DNA of 64,000 nt. It comes from Paraburkholderia bannensis. GTDB taxonomy: Bacteria; Pseudomonadota; Gammaproteobacteria; Burkholderiales; Burkholderiaceae. The translations under genes were made by a program, and so were the position numbers. Below are positions 27,771 to 37,072 of the stretch, one piece after another. Under the pieces are notes generated by a model, which saw nothing but the letters and a program-made list of their open reading frames with translations, ran no database searches and had not been told where the DNA came from. The stretch spans positions 186,001-250,000 of the forward strand of contig NZ_JACHBW010000003.1 in the NCBI RefSeq assembly GCF_014200455.1, given 5' to 3'. The stretch's first letter is position 1. The number at the start of each line of letters is the position of its first letter.

Positions 27771-27916
27771 GACGGATCCGGGCGATGTTGTCGGCACCAT
27801 TTTAGGCGGGTGTGGCGCGACGCGGACAGCACTGCAAGAATGCACGCAACGCGTGTGCGGCTGGCGCATAATGCTGCCGGTCATTTTCAGATACGGGCGG
27901 CGAGGGAGCGCAAGGC

Positions 27917-28318
27917 ATGAAATACGTATTCGTCTACGGCACGCTGCGCGCGGGCGAGATCAACGACATCAATCTCGCGGCGGCGCGCCATGCGATCCGC
28001 CAGCCGCGCCTCGTCGGTCAGTCGAGCGTGGCGGGACGGCTGTTCGACTTCGGCCGCTATCCCGGCATGATTGCCGATACTCAGGCCGCGCCGGTGTTCG
28101 GCGATGTCTATGAAATTGACGAAGCGCTCGTACCCGTGCTCGACGAGATCGAAGAGGTCTATCCTGGCGTGGAAGGCCAGTTCGTGTCGCGCCAGGTGAG
28201 CGTGGAAGTGCAGGGCGAGCAGATCGAATGCCTCTACTACCCGATTACCCATCGCGCGTCCGAAGGCCTGCCTCAGATCGACGGCGGCGACTGGATCGCA
28301 CACCGGCTCGCGCGCTGA
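27917..28318 (+). CDS. Gamma-glutamylcyclotransferase-fold (AIG2-like) protein
   Basis: 133 residues. VYGTLR (6-11) forms the substrate-binding loop and Glu79 in LDEIEEVYPG is the expected general base. YPGMIAD near 48 and a C-terminal GGDWIAHR fit the family. Family members release 5-oxoproline from gamma-glutamyl or glutathione-derived substrates or act on gamma-glutamylamines. Divergent from the AraC regulator with a 146-base gap; ended by a clear terminator. Confidence 0.88.
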   Translation: MKYVFVYGTLRAGEINDINLAAARHAIRQPRLVGQSSVAGRLFDFGRYPGMIADTQAAPVFGDVYEIDEALVPVLDEIEEVYPGVEGQFVSRQVSVEVQGEQIECLYYPITHRASEGLPQIDGGDWIAHRLAR

Positions 28319-28346
28319 GATCGCACTGAAAACGCTGCAAAAAACA

Positions 28347-28382
28347 GAAGCCCGACGGACTCGCATCCGCCGGGCTTTTTTT
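28347..28382. terminator. Intrinsic terminator between cyclotransferase and aceB
   Basis: AAGCCCGACGGA / TCCGCCGGGCTT (one A-C mismatch), loop CTCGCA, then eight T. An A-rich left flank may let it also end leftward aceB. Confidence 0.9.
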
Positions 28383-28410
28383 GCGCCTTAACGCTTCAGG
28401 CTGCTAACGC

Positions 28411-30003
28411 TCAGATTTCCTCGTACAGCGGCAGCGTCAGGAATTCGACGAAATTCTCCGAAGTCGACATCTCTTCGAAGATCTGCGCCGCGCGGTCGTA
28501 GGGCTGCGTATCGCCGCCGACCGAAGCCTTCACCTTGTCCAGTTCTTGCGGGATCAGCTCGCGCACGAGTTCCGCCGTGACCTTGCGGCCGTCTTCGAGC
28601 TTGCCCTTGGGCGAGCGGATCCACTGCCACACCTGCGAGCGCGAGATTTCGGCGGTCGCGGCGTCTTCCATCAGGTTGTGGATCGGCACGCAGCCATTAC
28701 CCGCGAGCCACGAACCCAGGTAGTGGATGCCGACGTTGATGTTGTTGCGCAGGCCGGCTTCCGTGATCGGCGCTTCCGGGCGGAAGTCCATCAGATCCTT
28801 GCCGGTCACGTTGACGTCGGGACGCTGTTTGCCGATCTGATTGGGCTTGTCGCCGAGCACCTTGACGAATTCTTCCATCGCGATCGGCACGAGACCCGGG
28901 TGCGCCACCCAGCCGCCGTCGTAACCGTCGCCCGCATCGCGCGCCTTGTCCGAACGCACGCCGCCCATCGCCTTGTCATTGGCTGCGGGATCGTTCTTGA
29001 TCGGGATCAGCGCGCTCATGCCGCCGATCGCCGGCGCGTTGCGCTTGTGGCAGGTCTTGAGCAATTCGAGCGCGTAGGCGCGCATGAACGGCACCGTCAT
29101 GGTGATCTGCGAACGGTCCGCGAGGCAGAAGTCCGCGTCCTTCTTGAACTTCTTGATCGCCGAGAAGATGTAGTCCCAACGGCCCGCATTGAGGCCCGAG
29201 CTATGCTCGCGCAGTTCATAAAGGATTTCGTCCATCTCGAACGCGGCGAGAATCGTCTCGACCAGCACCGTCGCGCGGATCGTGCCGCGCGGGATGCCCA
29301 CGCCTTCCTGGGCCGCGACGAAGATGTCGTTCCACAGACGCGCTTCGAGGTGGCTTTCCATCTTGGGCAGATAGAAGTACGGGCCGCTGCCTCGCGAGAT
29401 CAGTTCCTTCGCGTTGTGGAACAGGTAGAGTGCGAAGTCGAAGATGCCGCCGGACACGCGCGCACCGTCGACCGTGACGTGCTTTTCGTCGAGATGCCAG
29501 CCGCGCGGACGCACGATCAAGGTGGCGATCTTGTCGTTCAGCTGGTACGACTTGCCGTTCTGCTCCAGCGAAATCGTGCGGCGCACCGCGTCCTTGAGGT
29601 TGATCTGGCCGGTGATCTGGTTGTCCCAGTTCGGCGCGTTCGAATCCTCGAAGTCGGTCATGTACGAATCCGCGCCCGAATTCAGCGCGTTGATGATCAT
29701 CTTGCGCTCGACCGGGCCAGTGATTTCCACGCGACGGCATTCGAGATCCTTCGGCAGCGGCGCGATCTTCCAGTCGCCTTCGCGGATCGACTTCGTTTCA
29801 GCCAGGAAATCCGGACGCTCGCCGGCATCGAGGCGCTTCGTGCGCTCGACGCGCGCCTTGAGCAATTCCTGCCGACGCGGCTCGAAGGCGCGGTGCAGCT
29901 TCGCGACGAGTTCGAGTGCCTCGGGCGTGAGGATCTGTTCGAAGCCGGGTTGAATTTCGGCCGTGATCTGCATGCCTTGCGGCAGTTGCAACGTGTTCGC
30001 CAT
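28411..30003 (-). CDS. aceB: Malate synthase A
   Basis: 530 residues. Condenses glyoxylate with acetyl-CoA to malate, the second step of the glyoxylate shunt. The family signature [15 protein letters not shown] lies near 270-284, and [35 protein letters not shown] and [12 protein letters not shown] are typical. A strong Shine-Dalgarno sequence (AAGGAG) precedes the ATG at 30003. It begins 71 bases after the haloacid dehalogenase gene on the same strand, so the two may share a transcript. Isocitrate lyase (aceA) is 2.6 kb away. Confidence 0.97.
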   Translation of the reverse strand: MANTLQLPQGMQITAEIQPGFEQILTPEALELVAKLHRAFEPRRQELLKARVERTKRLDAGERPDFLAETKSIREGDWKIAPLPKDLECRRVEITGPVERKMIINALNSGADSYMTDFEDSNAPNWDNQITGQINLKDAVRRTISLEQNGKSYQLNDKIATLIVRPRGWHLDEKHVTVDGARVSGGIFDFALYLFHNAKELISRGSGPYFYLPKMESHLEARLWNDIFVAAQEGVGIPRGTIRATVLVETILAAFEMDEILYELREHSSGLNAGRWDYIFSAIKKFKKDADFCLADRSQITMTVPFMRAYALELLKTCHKRNAPAIGGMSALIPIKNDPAANDKAMGGVRSDKARDAGDGYDGGWVAHPGLVPIAMEEFVKVLGDKPNQIGKQRPDVNVTGKDLMDFRPEAPITEAGLRNNINVGIHYLGSWLAGNGCVPIHNLMEDAATAEISRSQVWQWIRSPKGKLEDGRKVTAELVRELIPQELDKVKASVGGDTQPYDRAAQIFEEMSTSENFVEFLTLPLYEEI

Positions 30004-30074
30004 TTGCTAACTCCTTGGTCGGTCAGATTGAAATGCTTGGGTGTTGTTATTACCGTGCTGGCTGAACGCTGTCG

Positions 30075-30863
30075 TCATGGGCCCGGGCTGGGGCGGGGGC
30101 GGCTTCGTTCGGCGGTTGCTGCGGTGTCGGAGGGTGAAGCGGAAATCGTGGCGATGAAGCTGGCAAGCTCTGCCATGCCGCCGCCCGTGCCGTGCGGCGT
30201 GACGCCGAGTTCTTCGGCGGGCAGTCGCTGGCGATTGATCCAGAAGGTGGTGTAGCCGAACCAGCCGGCGCCCGCGGCGTCCCAGCCATTCGACGACACG
30301 AATACGATGTCGCGCGGGGCGGCATCGAATGCGTGAGTACCGAGCGAGTAGGCCGCAGCGGCGGGCTTATAGGCGCGCACGGCATCGACCGACAGCACGT
30401 GGTCGAACAGACCGTTCATGCCCGCGCTCTTCACGGCGATGTCGAGCATCTGCGGATTGCCGTTGGAGAGGATCGCGAGGCCCAGGCGCGTGCCGTCCTG
30501 ACGCGGCTCGCGCAGGCGGCGCAGCACGGGCAGCACGTCGGGGAAGGCGGAGAGGCAGGCATATTCGTCCATCAAACGCTTTTCGCCCGCGCCCGTGAGC
30601 GGCAGGTTCAGACGGCGTGCCGCATAGCGCAGCGCGTCGAGCGTGATGTCCCAGAACGGCTTGTAGCGCGCGCCTGCCGTGTCAGACAACGTGCGCAGCT
30701 GCGTGTACTCGATCTGCTTGAGACGCCAGAGCAACGAAAGTGCCTCGCCGTGGGCGGGGAACATCTGTTCGGCGGCGGCGACGACCGAATGCACGTCGAA
30801 AAGCGTGCCGTACGCGTCGAAGATCACTGCCTTGGGATTGTGGATTGTCGTTGTGGCCGACAT
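30075..30863 (-). CDS. (S)-2-haloacid dehalogenase, type II HAD
   Basis: 262 residues from ATG 30863 (AAGG six bases upstream; starts at 30878/30881 are possible). Hydrolyses L-2-haloacids to D-2-hydroxyacids; haloacetate would give glycolate. Every catalytic residue known for L-2-haloacid dehalogenases is present with correct spacing: Asp16, Tyr18, Thr20 (FDAYGTLFD), Arg47, Ser133 (LSNGNP), Lys166, Tyr172, and Ser190, Asn192, Asp195 (SSNGWDA). The Arg/Pro/Ser-rich C-terminal tail (about 245-262) looks non-functional. Upstream of aceB and divergent from a LysR gene. Activity on physiological substrates is inferred. Confidence 0.92.
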   Translation of the reverse strand: MSATTTIHNPKAVIFDAYGTLFDVHSVVAAAEQMFPAHGEALSLLWRLKQIEYTQLRTLSDTAGARYKPFWDITLDALRYAARRLNLPLTGAGEKRLMDEYACLSAFPDVLPVLRRLREPRQDGTRLGLAILSNGNPQMLDIAVKSAGMNGLFDHVLSVDAVRAYKPAAAAYSLGTHAFDAAPRDIVFVSSNGWDAAGAGWFGYTTFWINRQRLPAEELGVTPHGTGGGMAELASFIATISASPSDTAATAERSRPRPSPGP

Positions 30864-30896
30864 AGCCTTGCACTCCATCATCAGAGGTCGAGGAAC

Positions 30897-30916
30897 ATTG
30901 TATTCATGAGTGCAAT
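30897..30916. promoter_or_regulatory. Imperfect palindrome, candidate LysR operator
   Basis: ATTGTATTCATGAGTGCAAT, a 20-base imperfect palindrome (16 of 20 symmetric) centred on TCATGA. It lies between the divergent haloacid dehalogenase and LysR genes, where a LysR protein would be expected to bind. Confidence 0.5.
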
Positions 30917-31007
30917 GGTGGAAAAAGTCGGCAACGATCACTTGATCTTTTACTTTTACCCACCTAATCTGGGCGCCGAACTCGTGTTTTACGCCGCAGG
31001 CGCGCTC

Positions 31008-31916
31008 ATGGACCGCTTCAAACAGATTGAAACCTTCGCCACCGTTGCCGCGAAAGGCAGCCTTTCCGCCGCAGCCCAGGCCGAGGGCGTCGCGCCCGCG
31101 ATCATTGGCCGGCGCATCGACGCGCTGGAGGAGCGCCTCGGCGTGAAATTGCTGGTTCGCACCACGCGGCGCCTCACGCTCACCTTTGAAGGCTCGGCTT
31201 TCCTGGAGGATTGCCAGCGCATCATTCACGAACTGCAGAATGCGGAGGCGAGCGTCTCGGCGGGCGGCGTGAAGGCGAGCGGGCACTTGCGCGTGTCGGC
31301 GCCGGCAGGATTTGGGCGACGCCATGTCGCGCCGCTCGTGCCCGATTTCACCACCGCGCATCCGGATGTGACTATCACGCTCGACCTGTCCGACCGGCTC
31401 GTCGACCTGGTCAACGAAGGCTTCGATTGCGCGGTGCGGCTGGGCGAGTTGCCCGATTCGTCGCTGGTCTCGCTCAAGCTCGGCGAGAACCGGCGCGTGG
31501 TGGTGGCGTCGCCCGCCTATCTGTCGCGGCGCGGCGCGCCCGACACGCCCGCCGATCTCGCGCGCCATAACTGCCTTGCGTTTGGCGCGAGCCTGAACCA
31601 GCAGCGCGGCTGGACCTTTCAGGAGGACGGCAAGGTGGTGCAGATCCGCGTGTCCGGCACGATGGAGTGCTCGGACGGCGCGGTGCTGCACGAGTGGTGC
31701 CTCGAAGGTCACGGACTCGCGTGGCGCTCGTGGTGGGAAGTCGGCGACGATATTGCGGCGGGCCGGCTCGCGAGCGTACTCGACGCCTACGCCGCGCCGC
31801 CCATCGGCATCCATGCCGTGTTTCCGCAACGCCGCCATTTGCCGCTGCGCGTGCGCCTCTTTCTCGACTATCTCAAACATACCTACGGCCAACCGGGTTA
31901 CTGGGGGCAGGACTGA
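31008..31916 (+). CDS. LysR family transcriptional regulator
   Basis: 302 residues from ATG 31008, the usual start for this family (MDRFKQIETFATVAAKGSLS); an in-frame ATG at 30906 would add 34 residues overlapping the candidate operator. Winged HTH at 1-60 (AAAQAEGVAPAIIGRRIDAL, LVRTTRRLTLTFEG). The effector domain of the PBP2 CrgA-like group (about 90-295) contains RVSAPAGFGRRHVAPLVPDF and DCAVRLGELPDSSL. Divergent from the haloacid dehalogenase-aceB pair, its likely target. Effector unknown. Confidence 0.93.
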   Translation: MDRFKQIETFATVAAKGSLSAAAQAEGVAPAIIGRRIDALEERLGVKLLVRTTRRLTLTFEGSAFLEDCQRIIHELQNAEASVSAGGVKASGHLRVSAPAGFGRRHVAPLVPDFTTAHPDVTITLDLSDRLVDLVNEGFDCAVRLGELPDSSLVSLKLGENRRVVVASPAYLSRRGAPDTPADLARHNCLAFGASLNQQRGWTFQEDGKVVQIRVSGTMECSDGAVLHEWCLEGHGLAWRSWWEVGDDIAAGRLASVLDAYAAPPIGIHAVFPQRRHLPLRVRLFLDYLKHTYGQPGYWGQD

Positions 31917-32043
31917 GGGGTTCGTTCGGAACCGCGCGTTTTCACTATGCGGAGAAGCCCGTAGGCCGGTCTTGCGGCACTTCTTCGCGCACTACAATCG
32001 AAAGGAAGCCGGCCCACAGTCCCGGACGAACACGGAGGGCGCC

Positions 32044-32478
32044 ATGTTCAAGCACATCCTCGTTCCGACCGACGGCTCGGATCTGTCGAAAAAGGCCATC
32101 GACGGCGCGATCGATCTGGCGCGCACGGTCGGCGCGCGCATCACGGCCTACGCCTGCCTGCCGCAATACCCGTACTCGCCTTACGCCGATGTCGTGATCG
32201 AGTTGCCCGGCGATTTCCAGACGCGCAGTGAGCGGGAAGCACGTGCGCATCTGGACGAGGTGGAGGTGGCCGCGCGCGGTGCCGGAGTGGATTGCGACAG
32301 TTGCGTCAGCGTGCATCCCTCGCCATACCTCGGCATCATCGAAGCTGCCGAAAACTGCGGTTGCGACGTGATCTTCATGGCCTCGCACGGGCGGCGCGGG
32401 CTGGGCAGCCTGCTGATCGGCAGCGAGACGCAGCGCGTGCTCACCCATACGAAGATTCCGGTGATCGTGTATCGCTGA
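32044..32478 (+). CDS. Universal stress protein, UspA family
   Basis: 144 residues with Shine-Dalgarno GGAGG just upstream. MFKHILVPTDGSDLSKKAID opens the Usp fold, and the C-terminal ASHG-(9 residues)-GS pattern (ASHGRRGLGSLLIGSE) matches the ATP-binding Usp motif apart from Ala for the first Gly. A small cytoplasmic stress-response protein, possibly nucleotide-binding. It sits between LysR (127 bases upstream) and convergent aceA; a link to carbon metabolism is only positional. Confidence 0.93.
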   Translation: MFKHILVPTDGSDLSKKAIDGAIDLARTVGARITAYACLPQYPYSPYADVVIELPGDFQTRSEREARAHLDEVEVAARGAGVDCDSCVSVHPSPYLGIIEAAENCGCDVIFMASHGRRGLGSLLIGSETQRVLTHTKIPVIVYR

Positions 32479-32625
32479 CGGCGGGGGCTTACTACAGCGG
32501 CAACGGCAACCGTCGCGTCCCGCCAAGGACCGCACGCCGGCCACCGCTGCCGCCTGCCACGATGAAACAGCACCGCCCGGAACCTGCGCGGGAACACGCG
32601 CCCCCGCATCGGCTCCTTACTGCAC

Positions 32626-33951
<1,326 letters not shown>

Positions 33952-34020
33952 GGTGAGCTCCTTCTGTGTGCTGATTACCGGATAGGTGAACCGCGGATCG
34001 GAACTGCTGAGCTGTTGAAC

Positions 34021-34086
34021 TTCGCGAAGCCTGCGACGCGGCATGTTACGTTGGGCGTGTCAGTTCGCGAACTCTTATATAAGAGT
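34021..34086. promoter_or_regulatory. Palindrome cluster upstream of aceA
   Basis: TTCGCGAA at 34021-34028 and again at 34064-34071 inside AGTTCGCGAACT (perfect, 34062-34073). The latter shares three bases with the perfect 16-base palindrome ACTCTTATATAAGAGT (34071-34086). The two octamers are 43 bases apart, about four helical turns. The TATAAG half of the long palindrome read leftward could double as an aceA -10. Looks like a two-site operator over the aceA promoter. Confidence 0.65.
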
Positions 34087-34286
34087 CTAGGCAAATCGAT
34101 CGCTATGCAACAGACCGGCAATGGAACAATTGTTTGTTTTTTAATTCAATAAATTCAAGTGTTTATTTGATGCATTCCGCATTGGGAAACGCCATTTTCC
34201 ATCCTGCAACACCGGCCTTTGTGCCCCGCAGCACGATTTTTTACCAAGCAAAAAAATTTCCCGCATCGTGAAACGAGGCGGGCAGA

Positions 34287-34322
34287 CAAAAAAAGACCGG
34301 TGCCTGGGCACCGGTCTTTCTA
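34287..34322 (-). terminator. Intrinsic terminator of rhlE
   Basis: AAAGACCGGTGC / GCACCGGTCTTT with a 4-base loop (34292-34303, 34308-34319). Read leftward it is followed by TTTTTTTGT. It lies about 75 bases after the rhlE stop. The other direction has only TTTC, so it mainly serves rhlE. Confidence 0.93.
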
Positions 34323-34393
34323 TCTGCCGATCATGACTCGGGTGAGACAGGCGCAATCTTCATTGCGCCTGCATCGTCGGGCCGTTGAAGGGC

Positions 34394-36160
34394 TTAGCTG
34401 TCGCGACGAACGCGCGGGCCGTCGTTGCGGCGAGCACCGCCACCGAAGCCTTCACGAGGACGGTTAGCGAAGCCTTCGCCGCGCGGCTGGCTGTAGCCGC
34501 CACGATCGCCGCCTTCGCGACGCTGTGCGCCGTAGCCGCCTTCACGCTGGCCGAAGCCGCCGCGCGAGTTTTCCGAACGATTGCCCCAGCTGTTGCCGTT
34601 GCGCTCGCCGCCGTTGTTGGTGCGGTCGCCGTAACCACCGCCATTGCCACCATTGCCGCCATTACCGCCGTTGCCGCTGCGATCGCCAAAGCTGCGCTCG
34701 CCGCTACGGTTGTTGCCGTAGCCACCCGGCTTGCCGCCGCCGTTGCCGAAGCGACGGCCACCGCCGTTGCCGCCGCCCGGACGGCCACGGCCGCCAAAGC
34801 CACGGTTTGCCGGCGCTGCCTTGCGCGGCTCGAAGCCTTCAACCACGTTCACCGGCAGCGTGCCGCGCACGAAACGCTCGATGCGCTTGAGCGCGCCTTG
34901 CTCGGCGTGGTGCACGAGGCTCACTGCCGTGCCCGAACGGCCTGCACGACCCGTACGGCCGATACGGTGCACGTAGTCTTCCGCGAACTTCGGCAGATCG
35001 TAGTTGAACACGTGCGTGATGCCCGGGATGTCGATACCGCGAGCGGCGACGTCCGTTGCCACCAGCACGCGCACGCGACGCTCGCGCAGCGCACGGATCG
35101 TGCGGTTACGCGCGCCTTGCGGCAGGTCGCCGTGCAGGGCGGCGGATTCGAAGCCTGCGTCGGCCAGCTTGCCGGCCAGTTGGTCGGCGTCCATCTTGGT
35201 GGCCGTGAACACGATCGCCTGGTCGAGCGTCTCGTTGCGCAGCAGATGGTCAAGCAGACGATCCTTGTGATCGCGGTCGTCCACGTAGTGAACGGTTTGC
35301 GCGATGTTCGAGGCTGCTTCGACCTTGCGCACGATCTCGATACGCTCCGGATCCTTCAGCAGGCGGCCGGTAACCGAAGCGATCTTGCCGTCGAGCGTGG
35401 CCGAGAACAGCATCGTTTGACGCGTTTGCGGCGTTGCGGCGACGATCGTGTCGATGTCGTCGATGAAGCCCATGTCCAGCATGCGGTCGGCTTCGTCGAG
35501 CACGAGCATCTTGAGTTCGGACAGATCGATGCGGCCGCGTTCGAGGTGATCGAGCAGACGACCGGGCGTCGCCACGAGAATCTCGGGGTTCTTCGCGAGC
35601 AGCATCAGCTGCTGGCCGTAGGCCACGCCGCCCAGAATGCTGACGGTGCGCAGACGGCGCAGATGCTTGCCGTAGGTTGCGGCGGCCGTCGTCACCTGCA
35701 TGGCGAGCTCACGCGTGGGCGTGAGAACGAGCAGGCCCGGACGGGCGACCGGTTGTTGCGGACGGCGCGAGCGGCCTTGCTGGCCTTGAGCGGCTGCGCC
35801 TTGCGGGCGCGGCTCGCGCGGTTGTGCGGCTTGTGCCTTCTGGATCTGCGCGAAACGCTCGATCGCCGGCAGCATGAAGGCTGCGGTCTTGCCCGAACCG
35901 GTCGGGCTGGAGACCAGCAGGTCGCGGCCCGCGATGCCGGCAGGAATGGCGCGTTCCTGCACGGGCGTCGGAGCCTTATAGCCCGCTGCGATCAGCGCGG
36001 AGACGATCTCCGGCGACAGACCGAGCGATTCGAACGTCGGACCTGCGGGTGCGTCGGCGGCTTGCGCGGGGGCTTCCGTGGAAGCGGAGGCAGCAGCGTC
36101 GAGACCGAGGGCGTCGTTAGCGATCGCGTCGAGGGGGCTTTGGGTATTGCTCGAAGTCAT
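34394..36160 (-). CDS. rhlE: DEAD-box ATP-dependent RNA helicase (RhlE type)
   Basis: 588 residues from ATG 36160 (AAGG upstream). Q motif with TFESLGLSPEIVSALIAAGY, motif I SPTGSGKT, DEAD box LVLDEADRMLDMGF, SAT, and the helicase C motifs ATDVAARGIDIPG and HRIGRTGRAG are complete. Unwinds short RNA duplexes in rRNA maturation, RNA decay or cold adaptation. The last 150 residues are Gly/Asn/Arg-rich (RGG-like), including four 9-base tandem units encoding Gly-Gly-Asn repeats at 34641-34676. A Gln/Arg-rich insert near 125-145 lies between motifs I and Ia. A 457-base upstream gap may be a regulated leader. Confidence 0.93.
   Translation of the reverse strand: MTSSNTQSPLDAIANDALGLDAAASASTEAPAQAADAPAGPTFESLGLSPEIVSALIAAGYKAPTPVQERAIPAGIAGRDLLVSSPTGSGKTAAFMLPAIERFAQIQKAQAAQPREPRPQGAAAQGQQGRSRRPQQPVARPGLLVLTPTRELAMQVTTAAATYGKHLRRLRTVSILGGVAYGQQLMLLAKNPEILVATPGRLLDHLERGRIDLSELKMLVLDEADRMLDMGFIDDIDTIVAATPQTRQTMLFSATLDGKIASVTGRLLKDPERIEIVRKVEAASNIAQTVHYVDDRDHKDRLLDHLLRNETLDQAIVFTATKMDADQLAGKLADAGFESAALHGDLPQGARNRTIRALRERRVRVLVATDVAARGIDIPGITHVFNYDLPKFAEDYVHRIGRTGRAGRSGTAVSLVHHAEQGALKRIERFVRGTLPVNVVEGFEPRKAAPANRGFGGRGRPGGGNGGGRRFGNGGGKPGGYGNNRSGERSFGDRSGNGGNGGNGGNGGGYGDRTNNGGERNGNSWGNRSENSRGGFGQREGGYGAQRREGGDRGGYSQPRGEGFANRPREGFGGGARRNDGPRVRRDS
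34641..34676 (-). repeat. 9-base coding tandem repeat in rhlE
   Basis: Four units CCATTGCCA, CCATTGCCG, CCATTACCG and CCGTTGCCG on the plus strand, encoding (Gly-Gly-Asn)4 on the minus strand within the Gly-rich tail. Confidence 0.85.
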
Positions 36161-36250
36161 GAAAATCCTTGGTACACAGGAAATAGAACGTCGGCGCCAA
36201 TCGGCATACCCAAGTCGTCTGATTTTGCGAACAAATCGAAAAACGGGGGC

Positions 36251-36279
36251 AATCCGCACCACGGAAGGGCGGATTTTTT
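36251..36279 (+). terminator. Terminator-like hairpin in the rhlE leader, plus orientation
   Basis: AATCCGC (36251-36257) pairs with GCGGATT (36269-36275), loop of 11, then TTTT. It faces away from both neighbouring genes, so it may block antisense entry, or read leftward may be a leader hairpin. Confidence 0.45.
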
Positions 36280-36495
36280 CGTTAGAAGCTGTTTTGGGTG
36301 CGACTTTAGCCGGGATTGGCCAGTCGCCAGCCTGATACTTGACGGCCCGAAAACAGGGCCACGGCAGGGGGGGACAGGTTCTAAACTGGATTGGAGCTTA
36401 ACGCTACGTGGCGTATTGCTGATCGCACATGCGACCGGAGCGCAACGCAGCAGGGATTATATCTCGTTTTGTTGCGCCGCGCCAGCTAATGCTAT

Positions 36496-36534
36496 CCCTC
36501 GTACCCTGCGACAGCCTGACGCAAGGTACGAGGG
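36496..36534. repeat. Long interrupted inverted repeat downstream of acbP
   Basis: CCCTCGTACC / GGTACGAGGG (10 bp), a C-A mismatch, then TGCG/CGCA with loop ACAGCCTGA. No T-run on either side. Could be an RNA 3' end, a factor-dependent stop or a protein-binding site. Confidence 0.7.
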
Positions 36535-36617
36535 TGGGTGAGGCCGTGCCGGCGGCGCGTGTGGCGTCGCAAACGGCCTCGGCGATAAAATCAGGGATCG
36601 ATCGGAAGGCTAAGCGA

Positions 36618-36887
36618 CTAGCTCGCCGCGCCGCTCTTGAGCGATTCGACCAGTTCGACGTACTGCGTCTTCGCCGTGTCTTCGGCGGTGCCCTTGAGTG
36701 CGGCCCAGGCGTCGTACTTATACTTGCCGACGATGTCGGTGAAGCCCGGCTTGTCGCCGTGAACATCGCCTTCGGTGGCCTGTTTGAACAGGGCGTACAG
36801 GCGCAGCAGCGTCAGGTTGCCCGGACGCTCCGTCAGTTGCTGGACATCTTCTTGGGCTTGCACGAATTGGGCGTTGACATCGCTCAT
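36618..36887 (-). CDS. Acyl-CoA-binding protein
   Basis: 89-residue four-helix ACBP. Contains YALFKQATEGD (about 31-41) and KYKYDAWAALKGT (about 55-67), which form the acyl-CoA pocket and contact the 3'-phosphate in known ACBPs. It is uncommon in bacteria but frequent in Burkholderiales; binds medium- to long-chain acyl-CoA esters in the cytosol. Single gene, divergent from tsaB. Confidence 0.95.
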   Translation of the reverse strand: MSDVNAQFVQAQEDVQQLTERPGNLTLLRLYALFKQATEGDVHGDKPGFTDIVGKYKYDAWAALKGTAEDTAKTQYVELVESLKSGAAS

Positions 36888-37072
36888 AGTTATTTCCTCC
36901 GCTTGGGTATCGATTCAGCCCATCGATCCTACCAGCGCAGCGTCGCCATCATCCCGCACAGGGCTGGAACGATTCCTCCACTCTAGTCAGGCACGCGCCG
37001 TCAGGGCGCGCGGCATTGCCGGGCGTCGACTGAGCGGCGACTGAGTGGGAGCGGCGCATTACAATAGCGGTC

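Larger units (their letters stand above)
36161..36617. other. Gene-free region between acbP and rhlE
   Basis: 457 bases with no supported gene. It should hold the rhlE promoter and the acbP 3' end. A hairpin AATCCGC/GCGGATT followed by TTTTTT (36251-36279) points rightward, against rhlE transcription. A long hairpin at 36496-36534 is listed separately. Confidence 0.5.

Noticed and set aside
34385..36541. 718-codon Ala/Arg-rich open frame antisense to rhlE
   Set aside because: Shadow of the helicase; composition reflects its Gly-rich tail read in reverse.
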